Made by a program: the position numbers and the translations under genes
In this document: in pieces, positions 43,957 through 52,238 of the stretch
Layout: each line of letters opens with the position of its first letter
How positions within the stretch are numbered: the stretch's first letter is position 1
The notes under the pieces: model-generated
What the model was told of the DNA's origin: nothing
What the model saw: only the letters and a program-made list of their open reading frames with translations
The model's database searches: none
Assembly (NCBI RefSeq): GCF_000426285.1
Contig: NZ_AUFB01000006.1
Location: 234,166 to 298,165 of the forward strand
Source of the DNA: Rhizobium leucaenae USDA 9039
GTDB taxonomy: Bacteria > Pseudomonadota > Alphaproteobacteria > Rhizobiales > Rhizobiaceae
Length of the DNA stretch: 64,000 bases
Direction: 5' to 3'

Positions 43957-44845
43957 CGGCCTGCTCCTCGCTGACATAGGCTTCGTAGACATTGATCGGA
44001 TGATCACCGGGCGCCACGATGCCTCTGCGATTGTACCAACGCGCAACCTCTGCGGCCGTTGCCAACCACACGTCGTCGAAACTGCTGATATGCCGCAGCA
44101 ACTCCTCCACCAGGGCAATTCTGCCCGGCGTCCCGCTCCATTCCGGACGAAGCTGCAGCACATAGCAAAGGCCATATTTCCGGTAGGCGTCGAACTCGGC
44201 TATCCAATTGCCGAGCACTGAATCGTAAGACGGTATGCGCCCCTGCCCCTTCGGAAAGGCCGGCGTGAAGTTGAACTGAAAATAGGGCCGGTCTTCCAGT
44301 TCGATGTGAACCGGAATTTCCACCAGCGACGAAGGATGGCTATAGGGCACATCGTCGCCGTTCAACGAGGCTGACCAGGAATAGCCGGCCTGAATGAGCA
44401 GCCGATCGAACTGGCGCGGCCAGTTGCCCGCCGGCAGCCGAAAGCCGGAGGCATCGTTCGATGCGATCGAGCTCAGCTTCTCGCGGCTGCGCCGCAGGAG
44501 CTCCACGGCGGCCGATGCAGTTGCGGCGTCGTAACGCTCGAAGGCCCAGCCGTGGCTTTCGAGCTCATGATGTGCCGAGACGACGTCGCGCAGAAGCTTC
44601 TCGTGGTTCACCGCGACCAGGCCGGGCACAAACCAGCTCGTCGATATGCCGGCAGCCGCGAATGCATTGCACAGACGCTCCACACCGCGGGCAGCACCAT
44701 ATTCCCAAACGGAAAGGCTCTTGCTGCGCCCCTTCAGATCAGGCGCCTGCGCAATCGCATCGAGGCCATCATCGAAGATCACCGAAATGATCGCCGCGCA
44801 CCTCTTGCCTTCGGGCCAAATGGATACGGAGGGAGCGGTCGTCAT
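43949..44845 (-). CDS. Polysaccharide deacetylase-fold protein, PuuE/imidase-like
   Basis: This is a 298-residue NodB-fold protein without a signal peptide. It has FDDGLDA near the first motif and a SHGW sequence (LESHGWAFERY), in which the second metal-binding His of the usual HxxxH pattern is replaced. The SHGW form resembles PuuE, a metal-independent allantoinase, and cyclic imide hydrolases of the same fold. It therefore probably opens a cyclic amide or imide in the cytoplasm and is not a sugar deacetylase. ATG 44845 overlaps the stop of the paralogous upstream gene (ATGA); its end overlaps the PrpD gene. Confidence 0.8.
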   Translation of the reverse strand: MTTAPSVSIWPEGKRCAAIISVIFDDGLDAIAQAPDLKGRSKSLSVWEYGAARGVERLCNAFAAAGISTSWFVPGLVAVNHEKLLRDVVSAHHELESHGWAFERYDAATASAAVELLRRSREKLSSIASNDASGFRLPAGNWPRQFDRLLIQAGYSWSASLNGDDVPYSHPSSLVEIPVHIELEDRPYFQFNFTPAFPKGQGRIPSYDSVLGNWIAEFDAYRKYGLCYVLQLRPEWSGTPGRIALVEELLRHISSFDDVWLATAAEVARWYNRRGIVAPGDHPINVYEAYVSEEQAGE

Positions 44846-45717
44846 GATGCGGTCTCCGGATGTTGCCCGATCCACCACTTCGCGATCTCGGAGCAATGCG
44901 TCGTCCAGACGCCGGAGCCATGCGCGGTAATGGCTTTGAAAAGGCCTTCCAGGATCGCAAGCCGGCCGGGCTTGGCGCAGACCTTTGGATGCAGGATCGT
45001 CGTCCAGCAGAGTCCCTCGCGATGATAGCCCTCGAATTCGGCACACCAGTTTCTTTGAACGTCGGCATAGGCCGATATCCGGTCGAGGCCGATGGGAAAA
45101 TCGGGCTCCTCGCTATAGGCGAGAGCAGTGTAGTCATCGATATCCCAACGCCCCGGAATCTCGACAAGTCCGCGCCCGTACGCCCCCCGGTGAAAATAGG
45201 GCCGATCGTCGCCGCGCATCGAACTGGAGTAGATGATGCCGAAGGCATGCAGGAGTTCGGCGGTTTCCTCGCTCCAGTCGCCTGAAGGCGTGCGGAAGCC
45301 GACCGGCGTCACGCCCAGTCTTCTGCGAAAGATCTCGCGGGAGCGTTCCATGATATCGAGCTGCTGGCGCCAACTGCGGTCGATGAAGACCTCATGATAG
45401 TGACCGTGATAGGCAATCTCGTGTGCATCTTTCAGGATGCGCTCGCATTGCGATGGCCAATGCTCCACCACCCAGGTCGGCACGAAAAAGGTCGCTTTCA
45501 GTCCGTACGCGTAGAGCAGGTCCAGAAGCCGCGGCAGGGCGCGCCAGGGCCCATATGCGCCCTGCGTGAAATAGCGCGGATTGGACAGCAGCGAGCCGTC
45601 GAGCATCGCGTCGCCGGTCGGGCCGTCGACGTCAAAGGCCAGCGCCACGGCCGACTGTCGGCCTTCTGGCCAGAGAGTTGGCTTCGCCGCCGAAATGGTT
45701 GCAGTCTTGGCAATCAT
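44842..45717 (-). CDS. Polysaccharide deacetylase-fold protein, metal-site version
   Basis: This is a 291-residue NodB-fold protein, paralogous to the next gene, without a signal peptide. It keeps FDVDGPTGD and the histidine cluster in YHGHYHE, consistent with metal binding, plus GFRTPSGDWS, the R-containing motif of this fold. The two paralogs could act as one heteromer or on successive substrates. ATG 45717 is chosen because the upstream in-frame region lies between the binding-protein gene and this one and lacks conserved sequence. Both enzymes are cytoplasmic by prediction, which argues for small-molecule hydrolysis. Confidence 0.8.
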   Translation of the reverse strand: MIAKTATISAAKPTLWPEGRQSAVALAFDVDGPTGDAMLDGSLLSNPRYFTQGAYGPWRALPRLLDLLYAYGLKATFFVPTWVVEHWPSQCERILKDAHEIAYHGHYHEVFIDRSWRQQLDIMERSREIFRRRLGVTPVGFRTPSGDWSEETAELLHAFGIIYSSSMRGDDRPYFHRGAYGRGLVEIPGRWDIDDYTALAYSEEPDFPIGLDRISAYADVQRNWCAEFEGYHREGLCWTTILHPKVCAKPGRLAILEGLFKAITAHGSGVWTTHCSEIAKWWIGQHPETAS

Positions 45718-45854
45718 AGGATCCGGTCTGTGCTTTCGGCCATGTTTCAGGACGCAACCATCCATCCGGCGACGCGATGGCGTCCCCGGGGGTTCGTCGT
45801 GCTGATGAGATTTGGAAGCGCCGCCGCCGATGGGCCGCGGCGCCTCCTGTCGAA

Positions 45855-46685
45855 TTACTTGACGCCGTTCACGACGGCCTTCGAAACGGCATTGTGGACG
45901 AGACCCCACTTCTTGAGGATCTGATCGTAGGTGCCGTCCTTGATCAGGGCATCGAAGGCCCCGGCAACTGCATCGCGAAGACCGGCGTTGTCCTTCTTGA
46001 AGGCCATGCCGAACGTGTCGTTGCTGAGCAGCGGGTCGCCGACCAACTTGTAGGTATCGGGCTCAAGCCGCATCTGATAGGCAATCGTCTCGATGCCCTG
46101 CACGACCGCGTCATAACGGCCCTGCTTCATACCAAGCCGGGCGGCGTTCGAATCCGCTGTCCCCTCGAAGGCGATAGCCGTCTTGCCCTTGCCCTCGCAA
46201 TTGGCCGCGCTCCAATCCTTGACGTTTTCGCCAAAGGAGGTGCTTCGGCTTCCTGCGACGGTTTTGCCGCATAGGTCGCTCGCCTGCTTGTATTTGTCAG
46301 CGTTGGCGTTGACGGTGAACAGGATCGGGCCACTCGTGATGTAGTCGACGAAGTCCATGCTGGCCTGGCGCTTTACGTTGTCGCTCATGCCGGAAATGAT
46401 CATATCGGCGCGGCCGGTCTGCAGGCCGCTCTGAAGCTCCTGAAATGCCGAGGTGACGAAGACGGTCGTAAGATTCAGTTTCTTCGCGATGGCGTTCGCA
46501 AGATCTACATCGAAGCCGTCGATGGTGCCGCTGTCCGGATTGACGAATTCCATGGGCGGATAAATCGGGTTGGTCAGGATGCGCAATTCGCCTTCCTTGA
46601 GAAGGTTCAGGCCGGAATCTGCCGATGCGGTGGTGGCGGCGAGGGACAGCAGGGCCGCCGAAATGGCCAGTTGGATGCGTTTCAT
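45855..46685 (-). CDS. Periplasmic polar amino acid-type binding protein
   Basis: This is a 276-residue family 3 solute-binding protein (SBP_bac_3) with a clear signal peptide (MKRIQLAISAALLSLAATTA, cleavage near SADS). Motifs NPIYPPMEFVN, GFDVDLANAIAKKLN and GRADMIISGMSDN are typical for amino acid or opine binding proteins. AGGAGAAATCG precedes the ATG. It follows its ATPase and permease genes, and is followed after 137 bp by the catabolic genes. The ligand is probably an amino acid derivative, given the lyase and epimerase downstream. Confidence 0.92.
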   Translation of the reverse strand: MKRIQLAISAALLSLAATTASADSGLNLLKEGELRILTNPIYPPMEFVNPDSGTIDGFDVDLANAIAKKLNLTTVFVTSAFQELQSGLQTGRADMIISGMSDNVKRQASMDFVDYITSGPILFTVNANADKYKQASDLCGKTVAGSRSTSFGENVKDWSAANCEGKGKTAIAFEGTADSNAARLGMKQGRYDAVVQGIETIAYQMRLEPDTYKLVGDPLLSNDTFGMAFKKDNAGLRDAVAGAFDALIKDGTYDQILKKWGLVHNAVSKAVVNGVK

Positions 46686-46725
46686 CGATTTCTCCTCTGA
46701 TGATCTTTCTTCAAGGTTCTTGTTG

Positions 46726-47487
46726 TTACAGCACCGCAGAAATGAAGTTCTTCACTCTGGGATTTCGCGGATTTTCAAGGATTTCGTCGGCCGTTCCCGT
46801 CTCGACAATCATGCCGCCGTCCATGAAGATGATGCGGTCGGCCACTTCGCGGCAGAAGCCGATTTCATGGGTGACGACCATCATCGTCGTACCCGAAGCG
46901 GCAAGTTCCTTCATCACGCCGAGGACCTCGCCGACGAGTTCCGGGTCGAGCGCTGATGTCGGCTCGTCGAAGAGCATTGCCTTGGGTTTCATCGCCAGCG
47001 CCCTTGCAATTGCGATGCGCTGTTGCTGCCCACCGGAGAGTTCGCTTGGATAAGCGTTGGCCTTATCCGCCAAACCGACGCGCTCGAGAAGAACGCGCGC
47101 TTCGGCGATGCACTCCTGCCGCGGCCGCTTCTGAACACCCACCGGACCTTCGATGATGTTCTGCATGACCGTACGATGTGGAAAGAGGTGGAATTTCTGG
47201 AACACCATGCCGACGGCCTGCCGCTGCCGGGCGATCTCGCGGTCCGGGAGAGGAAACAATCGATTGCCTTCCCGGCGATAGCCGGCGATTTCATCGTCGA
47301 TCATGACATAGCCGGCATCGATCCGTTCGAGCTGATTGATGCACCGCAGGAACGTGCTCTTTCCCGAGCCTGAAGGCCCGATGATGCAAATCACCTCGCC
47401 CTTCATGATCTCGAAGTCGATGTCCTTGAGAACATGAAATGTTCCGAAATATTTCTGCAGGCCGTGTGCCTTGATGATCGCATCCAT
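46726..47487 (-). CDS. Polar amino acid ABC transporter ATPase, GlnQ/HisP family
   Basis: This is a 253-residue ATPase with Walker [11 protein letters not shown]-loop [10 protein letters not shown], signature [15 protein letters not shown], Walker [13 protein letters not shown] and switch His VVTHEIGF. This is the HisP/GlnQ pattern for polar amino acid uptake. Its ATG shares its first base with the permease stop codon, so the two are coupled. It pairs with the permease upstream and the family 3 binding protein downstream to form a complete importer. Confidence 0.95.
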   Translation of the reverse strand: MDAIIKAHGLQKYFGTFHVLKDIDFEIMKGEVICIIGPSGSGKSTFLRCINQLERIDAGYVMIDDEIAGYRREGNRLFPLPDREIARQRQAVGMVFQKFHLFPHRTVMQNIIEGPVGVQKRPRQECIAEARVLLERVGLADKANAYPSELSGGQQQRIAIARALAMKPKAMLFDEPTSALDPELVGEVLGVMKELAASGTTMMVVTHEIGFCREVADRIIFMDGGMIVETGTADEILENPRNPRVKNFISAVL

Positions 47488-48374
47488 CAGCCGGCCTCCC
47501 CCGTAAGCGCCGGGCCGACAGGCTGCTGACGGGAAGCGTCGCGCCGGCCCCAGCCCTTCGAAAAATGCCGTTCGATGTAGATCTGCAGGATGCTGAGGAT
47601 GGTGACGACGACCATGTACCAGATGGTGGCCACGATAAGCAGCTCGATGACGCGAGAATTGACATAGTAGATGTCTTCCACGCTTCGGAGCACCTCGGAA
47701 TATTGGATGACACTGGCGAGCGACGTCAGCTTGACCATGCCGATCGTCTCGTTACCGATGGGAGGAACGATGACGCGCATGGCCTGCGGCAGAACGATTT
47801 TCAGCGTGGCCCGCAACTTCGTCATGCCGATCGACTGAGCCGCCTCCATCTGTCCCTTGTCGATCGACAGGATGCCGGCCCGCACGACTTCCGCGGTATA
47901 AGCCCCCTGCTGAATTCCGAGGCCGAGAAGAGCGGCGACGAAAGGTGTCATTACATCGACCGTGCGGATCGAAAACAGTCCCGGAATGCCGATCGTCGGA
48001 AAAATGAGCGCAAGATTGAACCACAACAGAAGTTGCAGCAGGGCGGGAGCACCGCGGAACAGCCAGACGTAACCAACCGAAATGCTGCGTAAGACAGGAT
48101 TATCGGACATGCGCATAATGGCGGCGATAACGCCGAGGACAATACCGACGATCATGGCGCAGAACGTCATGATGATCGTGTTGCCGACACCCGCCAGAAC
48201 GGATCTGGAGAAGAGATTCTCGGAAACGTAGCTCCAGGCAATATCTCCCTTCCAGAAGGCTCTCGCCAATAGAAGGAGCAGAATGATGCAAATCGCTGCC
48301 ATCATCTTCGTGCCGATTTTTCGTTGCGGTACGATCACAAGCGCATTCACGTCTGGTAGCGCTGAATTGTTCAA
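47487..48374 (-). CDS. Polar amino acid ABC transporter permease, HisM/GlnP family
   Basis: This is a 295-residue inner-membrane permease with about five to six hydrophobic segments. The family-typical EAA loop is seen as [20 protein letters not shown], followed by [19 protein letters not shown]. An extended N-terminal helix ([17 protein letters not shown]) precedes the core. There is only one permease gene; HisM/HisQ-type systems often have two, so this one probably works as a homodimer. It is the first gene of the minus-strand locus and lies opposite a large palindrome in the upstream region. Confidence 0.93.
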   Translation of the reverse strand: MNNSALPDVNALVIVPQRKIGTKMMAAICIILLLLLARAFWKGDIAWSYVSENLFSRSVLAGVGNTIIMTFCAMIVGIVLGVIAAIMRMSDNPVLRSISVGYVWLFRGAPALLQLLLWFNLALIFPTIGIPGLFSIRTVDVMTPFVAALLGLGIQQGAYTAEVVRAGILSIDKGQMEAAQSIGMTKLRATLKIVLPQAMRVIVPPIGNETIGMVKLTSLASVIQYSEVLRSVEDIYYVNSRVIELLIVATIWYMVVVTILSILQIYIERHFSKGWGRRDASRQQPVGPALTGEAG

Positions 48375-48691
48375 ATTCCGGTCCCCCGAGCTCTTTGGTG
48401 AGCTTCGATCTTTAATTGAGGAACCTTACGTTGCTTTTGAATTCATCCACAAACGAGAATCGAACATGCGATTTATGCGTTCATCGCATAAATCGCGCTG
48501 CTACGACGGTGGCGAACTACTTAGAAGAATATGAGGGACCGGCGCCTTTTTCGTTTCAGGAAACGGATGAGGATTTCGAGATTGGACCTTCCAACAGGCT
48601 TGCCTCGAAGGAAAACCGGGCGCAGTTTCGGAATGACGCCGGTAAGTTCGAGGACTTGCGAAATTAACGGACAATGACAGCGGGGGAACAA
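48375..48691. promoter_or_regulatory. Divergent promoter region with a 12-bp palindrome
   Basis: The gap between the permease (minus) and SDR (plus) genes contains a perfect inverted repeat, GCGATTTATGCG and CGCATAAATCGC, at 48468-48479 and 48485-48496 with a five-base spacer. It is about 95 bp before the permease start and about 195 bp before the SDR start. Its symmetry fits an operator, perhaps for a GntR- or LysR-type regulator. The rest shows no clear gene. Confidence 0.55.
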
Positions 48692-49459
48692 ATGACCGAC
48701 AGGCTCAAAGACAAGATCGCCATCATTTCAGGCGGAGCCACCGGAATGGGTGGGGCGGCTTCACGCTTGTTTGCGGCGGAAGGCGCGAAGGTTGCGATCA
48801 TCGATCGAAACGGCGACGCGGCCGCAGAGACGGTGCGAGCGATCCAGGATGCCGGCGGCATCGCCGATTACTGGGTTGCCGACGTTTCGGATGAAGCCGC
48901 CGTCATTGCAGCAGTCAGAGGCGTCGAGGACCGTTTTGGTGCCGTGACCGTACTCTTCAATCACGCCGGCACTATCGTCATCAAACCTTTTCTCGAAACG
49001 ACATTGGAAGAATGGGAATGGTTGCATGGCGTCAACGTGCGCTCGATGTTCCTGATGACCAGGGCCGTGCTTCCGGGCATGATCGCCGCCGGCGGTGGCT
49101 CCATCGTCTGCACATCATCGATCTCGGCGGTTGCCGCAACGCCGATGGAGGTGCTCTACGACACGACGAAGGGCGCGGTGCACATGTTTGCCCGTGCCAT
49201 TGCTGTCGAGTTCCGCGACCGCAATATTCGATGCAATGCCGTTTGCCCCGGCTTCATCCGCACGCCGCACGGCCTGCGCGAGGTGGCCGAACTGCAGGCC
49301 CTCGGCGTTGACGTTTCGGATGCGGCAATCGCGGCGCAGCAAGGCCGGATCGGCGAGCCGGAAGATGTGGCCCGTGCCGCCCTCTATCTCGCCTCGGACG
49401 AATCCAGCTTCGTCAACGGCATCCATCTCTTCGTCGACAACGGCTTTACCGCAATCTGA
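48692..49459 (+). CDS. Short-chain dehydrogenase/reductase
   Basis: This is a 255-residue classical SDR from ATG 48692, behind GGGGGAACAA. It has GGATGMGGAASRLF (a GxGxxGG-type loop with Met), FNHAGTI in place of the usual NNAG, Ser in SSISAVA and YDTTKGA as the Tyr/Lys pair. These changes are conservative, and catalysis looks possible. It is divergent from the amino acid importer, with a shared palindrome between them, and lies upstream of an unrecognised enzyme-like gene. The substrate is unknown. Confidence 0.86.
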   Translation: MTDRLKDKIAIISGGATGMGGAASRLFAAEGAKVAIIDRNGDAAAETVRAIQDAGGIADYWVADVSDEAAVIAAVRGVEDRFGAVTVLFNHAGTIVIKPFLETTLEEWEWLHGVNVRSMFLMTRAVLPGMIAAGGGSIVCTSSISAVAATPMEVLYDTTKGAVHMFARAIAVEFRDRNIRCNAVCPGFIRTPHGLREVAELQALGVDVSDAAIAAQQGRIGEPEDVARAALYLASDESSFVNGIHLFVDNGFTAI

Positions 49460-49563
49460 CCATCGGTAGTCGGCGAAGGGTCGGACTGTATCTTCTGGGC
49501 GACAATAAGCGCCAGCAAAACCATTAGGCAGCGTGCAACAGCCGCCGCACTCAAAGATCGGCC

Positions 49564-49603
49564 TGGACACTATTATGGACACATGTTCTAAAAAGTGGAC
49601 AGA
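49564..49603. promoter_or_regulatory. Cluster of TGGACA sites upstream of the 394-residue protein gene
   Basis: TGGACA occurs three times in about 40 bp (starting at 49564, 49576 and 49597). Read on the minus strand, the middle one extends to TGTCCATAATA, close to the TGTCCAATATA and TGTCCGGTATA arms found near the IclR regulator at 59 kb. This hints at shared control. Confidence 0.35.
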
Positions 49604-49619
49604 TTAGTGGGAGCACGCC

Positions 49620-50804
49620 ATGCATCTTTCCATGTGGACTTACCCTTGGGACATTCAGGATCAGGGGCTCGAAGCGCTTGCCGCCGACCTTCGCGGCCGC
49701 GCCGGGCTCAACACGGTCAGCATGGCAACCTCCTATCACGCCGGCCGGTTCTTTCAGCCGAGAAGCCCGCAACAGAAGGCCTATTTTCCCGAGGACGGGA
49801 CGGTCTACTTCCGGCCGGACGAAAGACTATGGCAGGACAAGGAGATCCGGCCGCTGATGGCCAGGAATGTGGCCGAACGCGGCGACATGCTGGAAGCACT
49901 CACTAAGGAACGCAACACGACCCACATGAAGGTCTCATGCTGGACGGTCTGCCTCCACAATACCCGCCTCGGCATGCTCCATCCCGATCACGTGACGCGG
50001 AACGCCTTTGGTAATCCCAACTACTACAATCTCTGCCCATCGAGCCCGGCGGCGCGCGCCTATGCCGTCACCCTCGTTCGTGACATCACGACGAACTATC
50101 AACCCGACATGGTGGAGCTCGAAAGTCCGAATTTCATGGGATTCGCGCACGAATATCATCACGAGAAAGACGGCGTCGGTCTGAACGCCGAAGACGATTT
50201 CCTGCTGTCGCTTTGCTTTTGCGATCATTGCACGGCGCGCGCCACGAAGGCCGGCGTGCCGGTCGAAGGTGCGCGCAGATCGGTCACCCGCTTCATCGCG
50301 GAACTCTGCGAACGGGCTGTTCCGGAACAACAGTTTCCGGACTTTCCGGCCGCCGGCATTGATGCGTTTCGCGACTATCCGGAGCTCTACGCTTATCTCG
50401 CCTGGCGCAGCGAACCGGTGACCAGCCTGATCGCAGAGATCAAGGCCGCAGCCGATCCGGCGACACGCATCGTGCTTATCGACCTGAAGGAAGGCTGGCT
50501 CGGCGGCGTCGATCTCGCAACAGTTGGCAAGCTATGCGACGGGGCGATCCTCTGCTGCTATGACATGAATCCGGAAGCCGTCGCCGACGTCATCCGGAGC
50601 GGGCGGGTGGCAATCGGACCGGAAAAGTTCCTCGGGGTGGGCCTGCGTGTCTTCTATCCGGAAGTTGACGGCCCGGCGATCCTGGCCGCACGCGCCAAGG
50701 CGGCCGTTGATGCCGGCGCCGACGGCGTAAATTTCTACAATTACGGCCTCATACCGGCAAAGCGCCTCGACTGGATCAAGGTGGCGGTCGACACAATCAC
50801 CTGA
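49620..50804 (+). CDS. Unrecognised cytoplasmic protein, probable TIM-barrel hydrolase
   Basis: This is a 394-residue protein with no signal peptide or membrane segment. It starts MHLSMWTYPWDIQDQG, and barrel-like strands appear along the chain: LNTVSMATSYHAGRF, VELESPNFMGFAHE, IVLIDLKEGWLGG and GADGVNFYNYGLIPAK. A Cys-rich segment, LCFCDHCTARA, could bind metal or be structural. The overall pattern recalls glycoside-hydrolase or amylase-like barrels of uncharacterised sugar clusters, but I cannot name the family. GTGGGAGCACGCC precedes the ATG. It is convergent with the AstE/AspA-type operon and shares TGTCC-type sites with that operon's control region. Confidence 0.6.
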   Translation: MHLSMWTYPWDIQDQGLEALAADLRGRAGLNTVSMATSYHAGRFFQPRSPQQKAYFPEDGTVYFRPDERLWQDKEIRPLMARNVAERGDMLEALTKERNTTHMKVSCWTVCLHNTRLGMLHPDHVTRNAFGNPNYYNLCPSSPAARAYAVTLVRDITTNYQPDMVELESPNFMGFAHEYHHEKDGVGLNAEDDFLLSLCFCDHCTARATKAGVPVEGARRSVTRFIAELCERAVPEQQFPDFPAAGIDAFRDYPELYAYLAWRSEPVTSLIAEIKAAADPATRIVLIDLKEGWLGGVDLATVGKLCDGAILCCYDMNPEAVADVIRSGRVAIGPEKFLGVGLRVFYPEVDGPAILAARAKAAVDAGADGVNFYNYGLIPAKRLDWIKVAVDTIT

Positions 50805-50812
50805 TCCTCTTC

Positions 50813-51826
50813 TCAGGACGAGATGGGTTCGGCGACCTGGATCAGGCAGTCGCCGGCTTGGCTGTCGCAATGCAGCCTGTGGGAAATGACGATGCCGCTC
50901 TCCGCAAAGCGCAGCTCTTCCTCCGGCTGCTCCAGACGCTCCAGATCATGGTACCAACCGGCAATGTCGCCGGCGGAAACACTTGTCCCGAGTGCAACGG
51001 CCGGCTCGAACCAGCCTCTGTGGTTCGCATAGATGCCCTGGCTGTGCCGGGACAATGAAAGAAGCTGCAACGGCCCAGGGTCGGGGAGCGGTGCGCGCGA
51101 CAAAACCGGCCGCCCGACGATGCCGAGCGCAATGAGCAGCCGGTCGATCGTCGCCGCCGTAAAAGCCATCGTCTCCGGCGCCACGGTTCCGCCGCCGCCG
51201 AATTCGCCGGACAGACCGACGCTTCCTGCCCGTCCGGCAGCACCCATCGATGTCGGTGCCGCCGGGCCGTTATCCGCGATGAAGGCATGCGAGGCGCCCA
51301 TGGCGCGCATCAGCGACACCGACCGCTCGAAGCGGGCGGCATCGGCCTGCCGCTCGATCAGCGTGCAGGGCAGGTGCGCCATGGATGTGCCGCCCGAATG
51401 CAGATCGAGCACGACGTCGTGGATGGGAAAGAGGTCGTGTTCGAGAAAATGGGCAAGACGGGCCGTCGGCGTCCCGGTCGGATCGCCGGAAAACGCGCGA
51501 TTAAGATTGCCGCCATCAAAGGGCGAGCAGCGCCGCGCCGCCATCACTGCCGGCAGGTTCGCCATCGGCAGAATGGTGACAGCGCCGCGGATTTCTTCCA
51601 TCTGCAATCGGCGCATCAAACGCCCGAGCTGGAGTTCGCCCTCGTATTCGTCACCATGATTGCCGGCCATCAGAAGCAGGGACGGCCCCTCGCCATTCTT
51701 CAGGCGAAGGATCGGAATGCGGATCTGATAATAGGGCGAACGGTCGATCGAATAGGGAATGGCGAGATGGCCGGCCTGCCGGCCCTCGCGCGAAAAGTCG
51801 ATGGGATTGACGAGGCCGCTGTGCAT
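50813..51826 (-). CDS. Succinylglutamate desuccinylase/aspartoacylase-family deacylase
   Basis: This is a 337-residue zinc carboxypeptidase-fold deacylase. The metal ligands are seen as GNHGDEYEGE (HxxE, about 55-60) and DLHSGG (His, about 140). The lid region and the C-terminal beta domain (after about 240) are as in AstE/AspA relatives, including the DoeB-type enzymes that deacetylate N-acetyl-diaminobutyrate. It would remove an acyl group from an amino acid derivative. GGAGACATC precedes the ATG. It is the last gene of the minus-strand operon, 31 bp after ridA. Confidence 0.88.
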   Translation of the reverse strand: MHSGLVNPIDFSREGRQAGHLAIPYSIDRSPYYQIRIPILRLKNGEGPSLLLMAGNHGDEYEGELQLGRLMRRLQMEEIRGAVTILPMANLPAVMAARRCSPFDGGNLNRAFSGDPTGTPTARLAHFLEHDLFPIHDVVLDLHSGGTSMAHLPCTLIERQADAARFERSVSLMRAMGASHAFIADNGPAAPTSMGAAGRAGSVGLSGEFGGGGTVAPETMAFTAATIDRLLIALGIVGRPVLSRAPLPDPGPLQLLSLSRHSQGIYANHRGWFEPAVALGTSVSAGDIAGWYHDLERLEQPEEELRFAESGIVISHRLHCDSQAGDCLIQVAEPISS

Positions 51827-51857
51827 GATGTCTCCAGTCCGGGCTGTTGCCTTGCCG

Positions 51858-52202
51858 TCAGAGGGCCGCGACCGCCGTCATTTCGACGCGCAGGTCCGGA
51901 TCGGCGAGCCGCGCTTCGACGCAGGCGCGGGCCGGCGGGTTTTCGATGTCGATCCAGTTATCATAGACGCCATTCATCGCTTCGAAATCGACGATCGCCG
52001 GTAGGAAGACGTTGACGGCGAGGAGGCGCGAGCGGTCCGTGCCGGCTTCTTTCAAAAGCGCGTCGATCTTGCCGAGTACGTCGCGGGTCTGATCCTCAAT
52101 GCCCGCCTTGCGATTTTCCGCGACTTGACCGGCAATATAGACGAGCCCGCCATAGCTGACGGCTTGGCTCATACGCGAACCTTTCTGGTAACGCTGGATC
52201 AT
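51858..52202 (-). CDS. RidA/YjgF-family enamine/imine deaminase
   Basis: This is a 114-residue RidA-family protein with GLVYIAGQVA, the C-terminal Arg/Glu region (ENPPARACVEARLADPDLRV) and the usual length for a trimer-forming domain. RidA proteins hydrolyse reactive enamines and imines released by PLP-dependent dehydratases. It lies between a D-threonine-aldolase/D-serine-dehydratase-type gene and a deacylase gene. That context supports a dehydratase reaction for the neighbouring PLP enzyme. The ATG at 52202 is close after the preceding gene (36 bp). Confidence 0.9.
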   Translation of the reverse strand: MIQRYQKGSRMSQAVSYGGLVYIAGQVAENRKAGIEDQTRDVLGKIDALLKEAGTDRSRLLAVNVFLPAIVDFEAMNGVYDNWIDIENPPARACVEARLADPDLRVEMTAVAAL

Positions 52203-52238
52203 GTCAGTTTTTTCCTTTTCTTGCTTTGGAAGGGAAGG

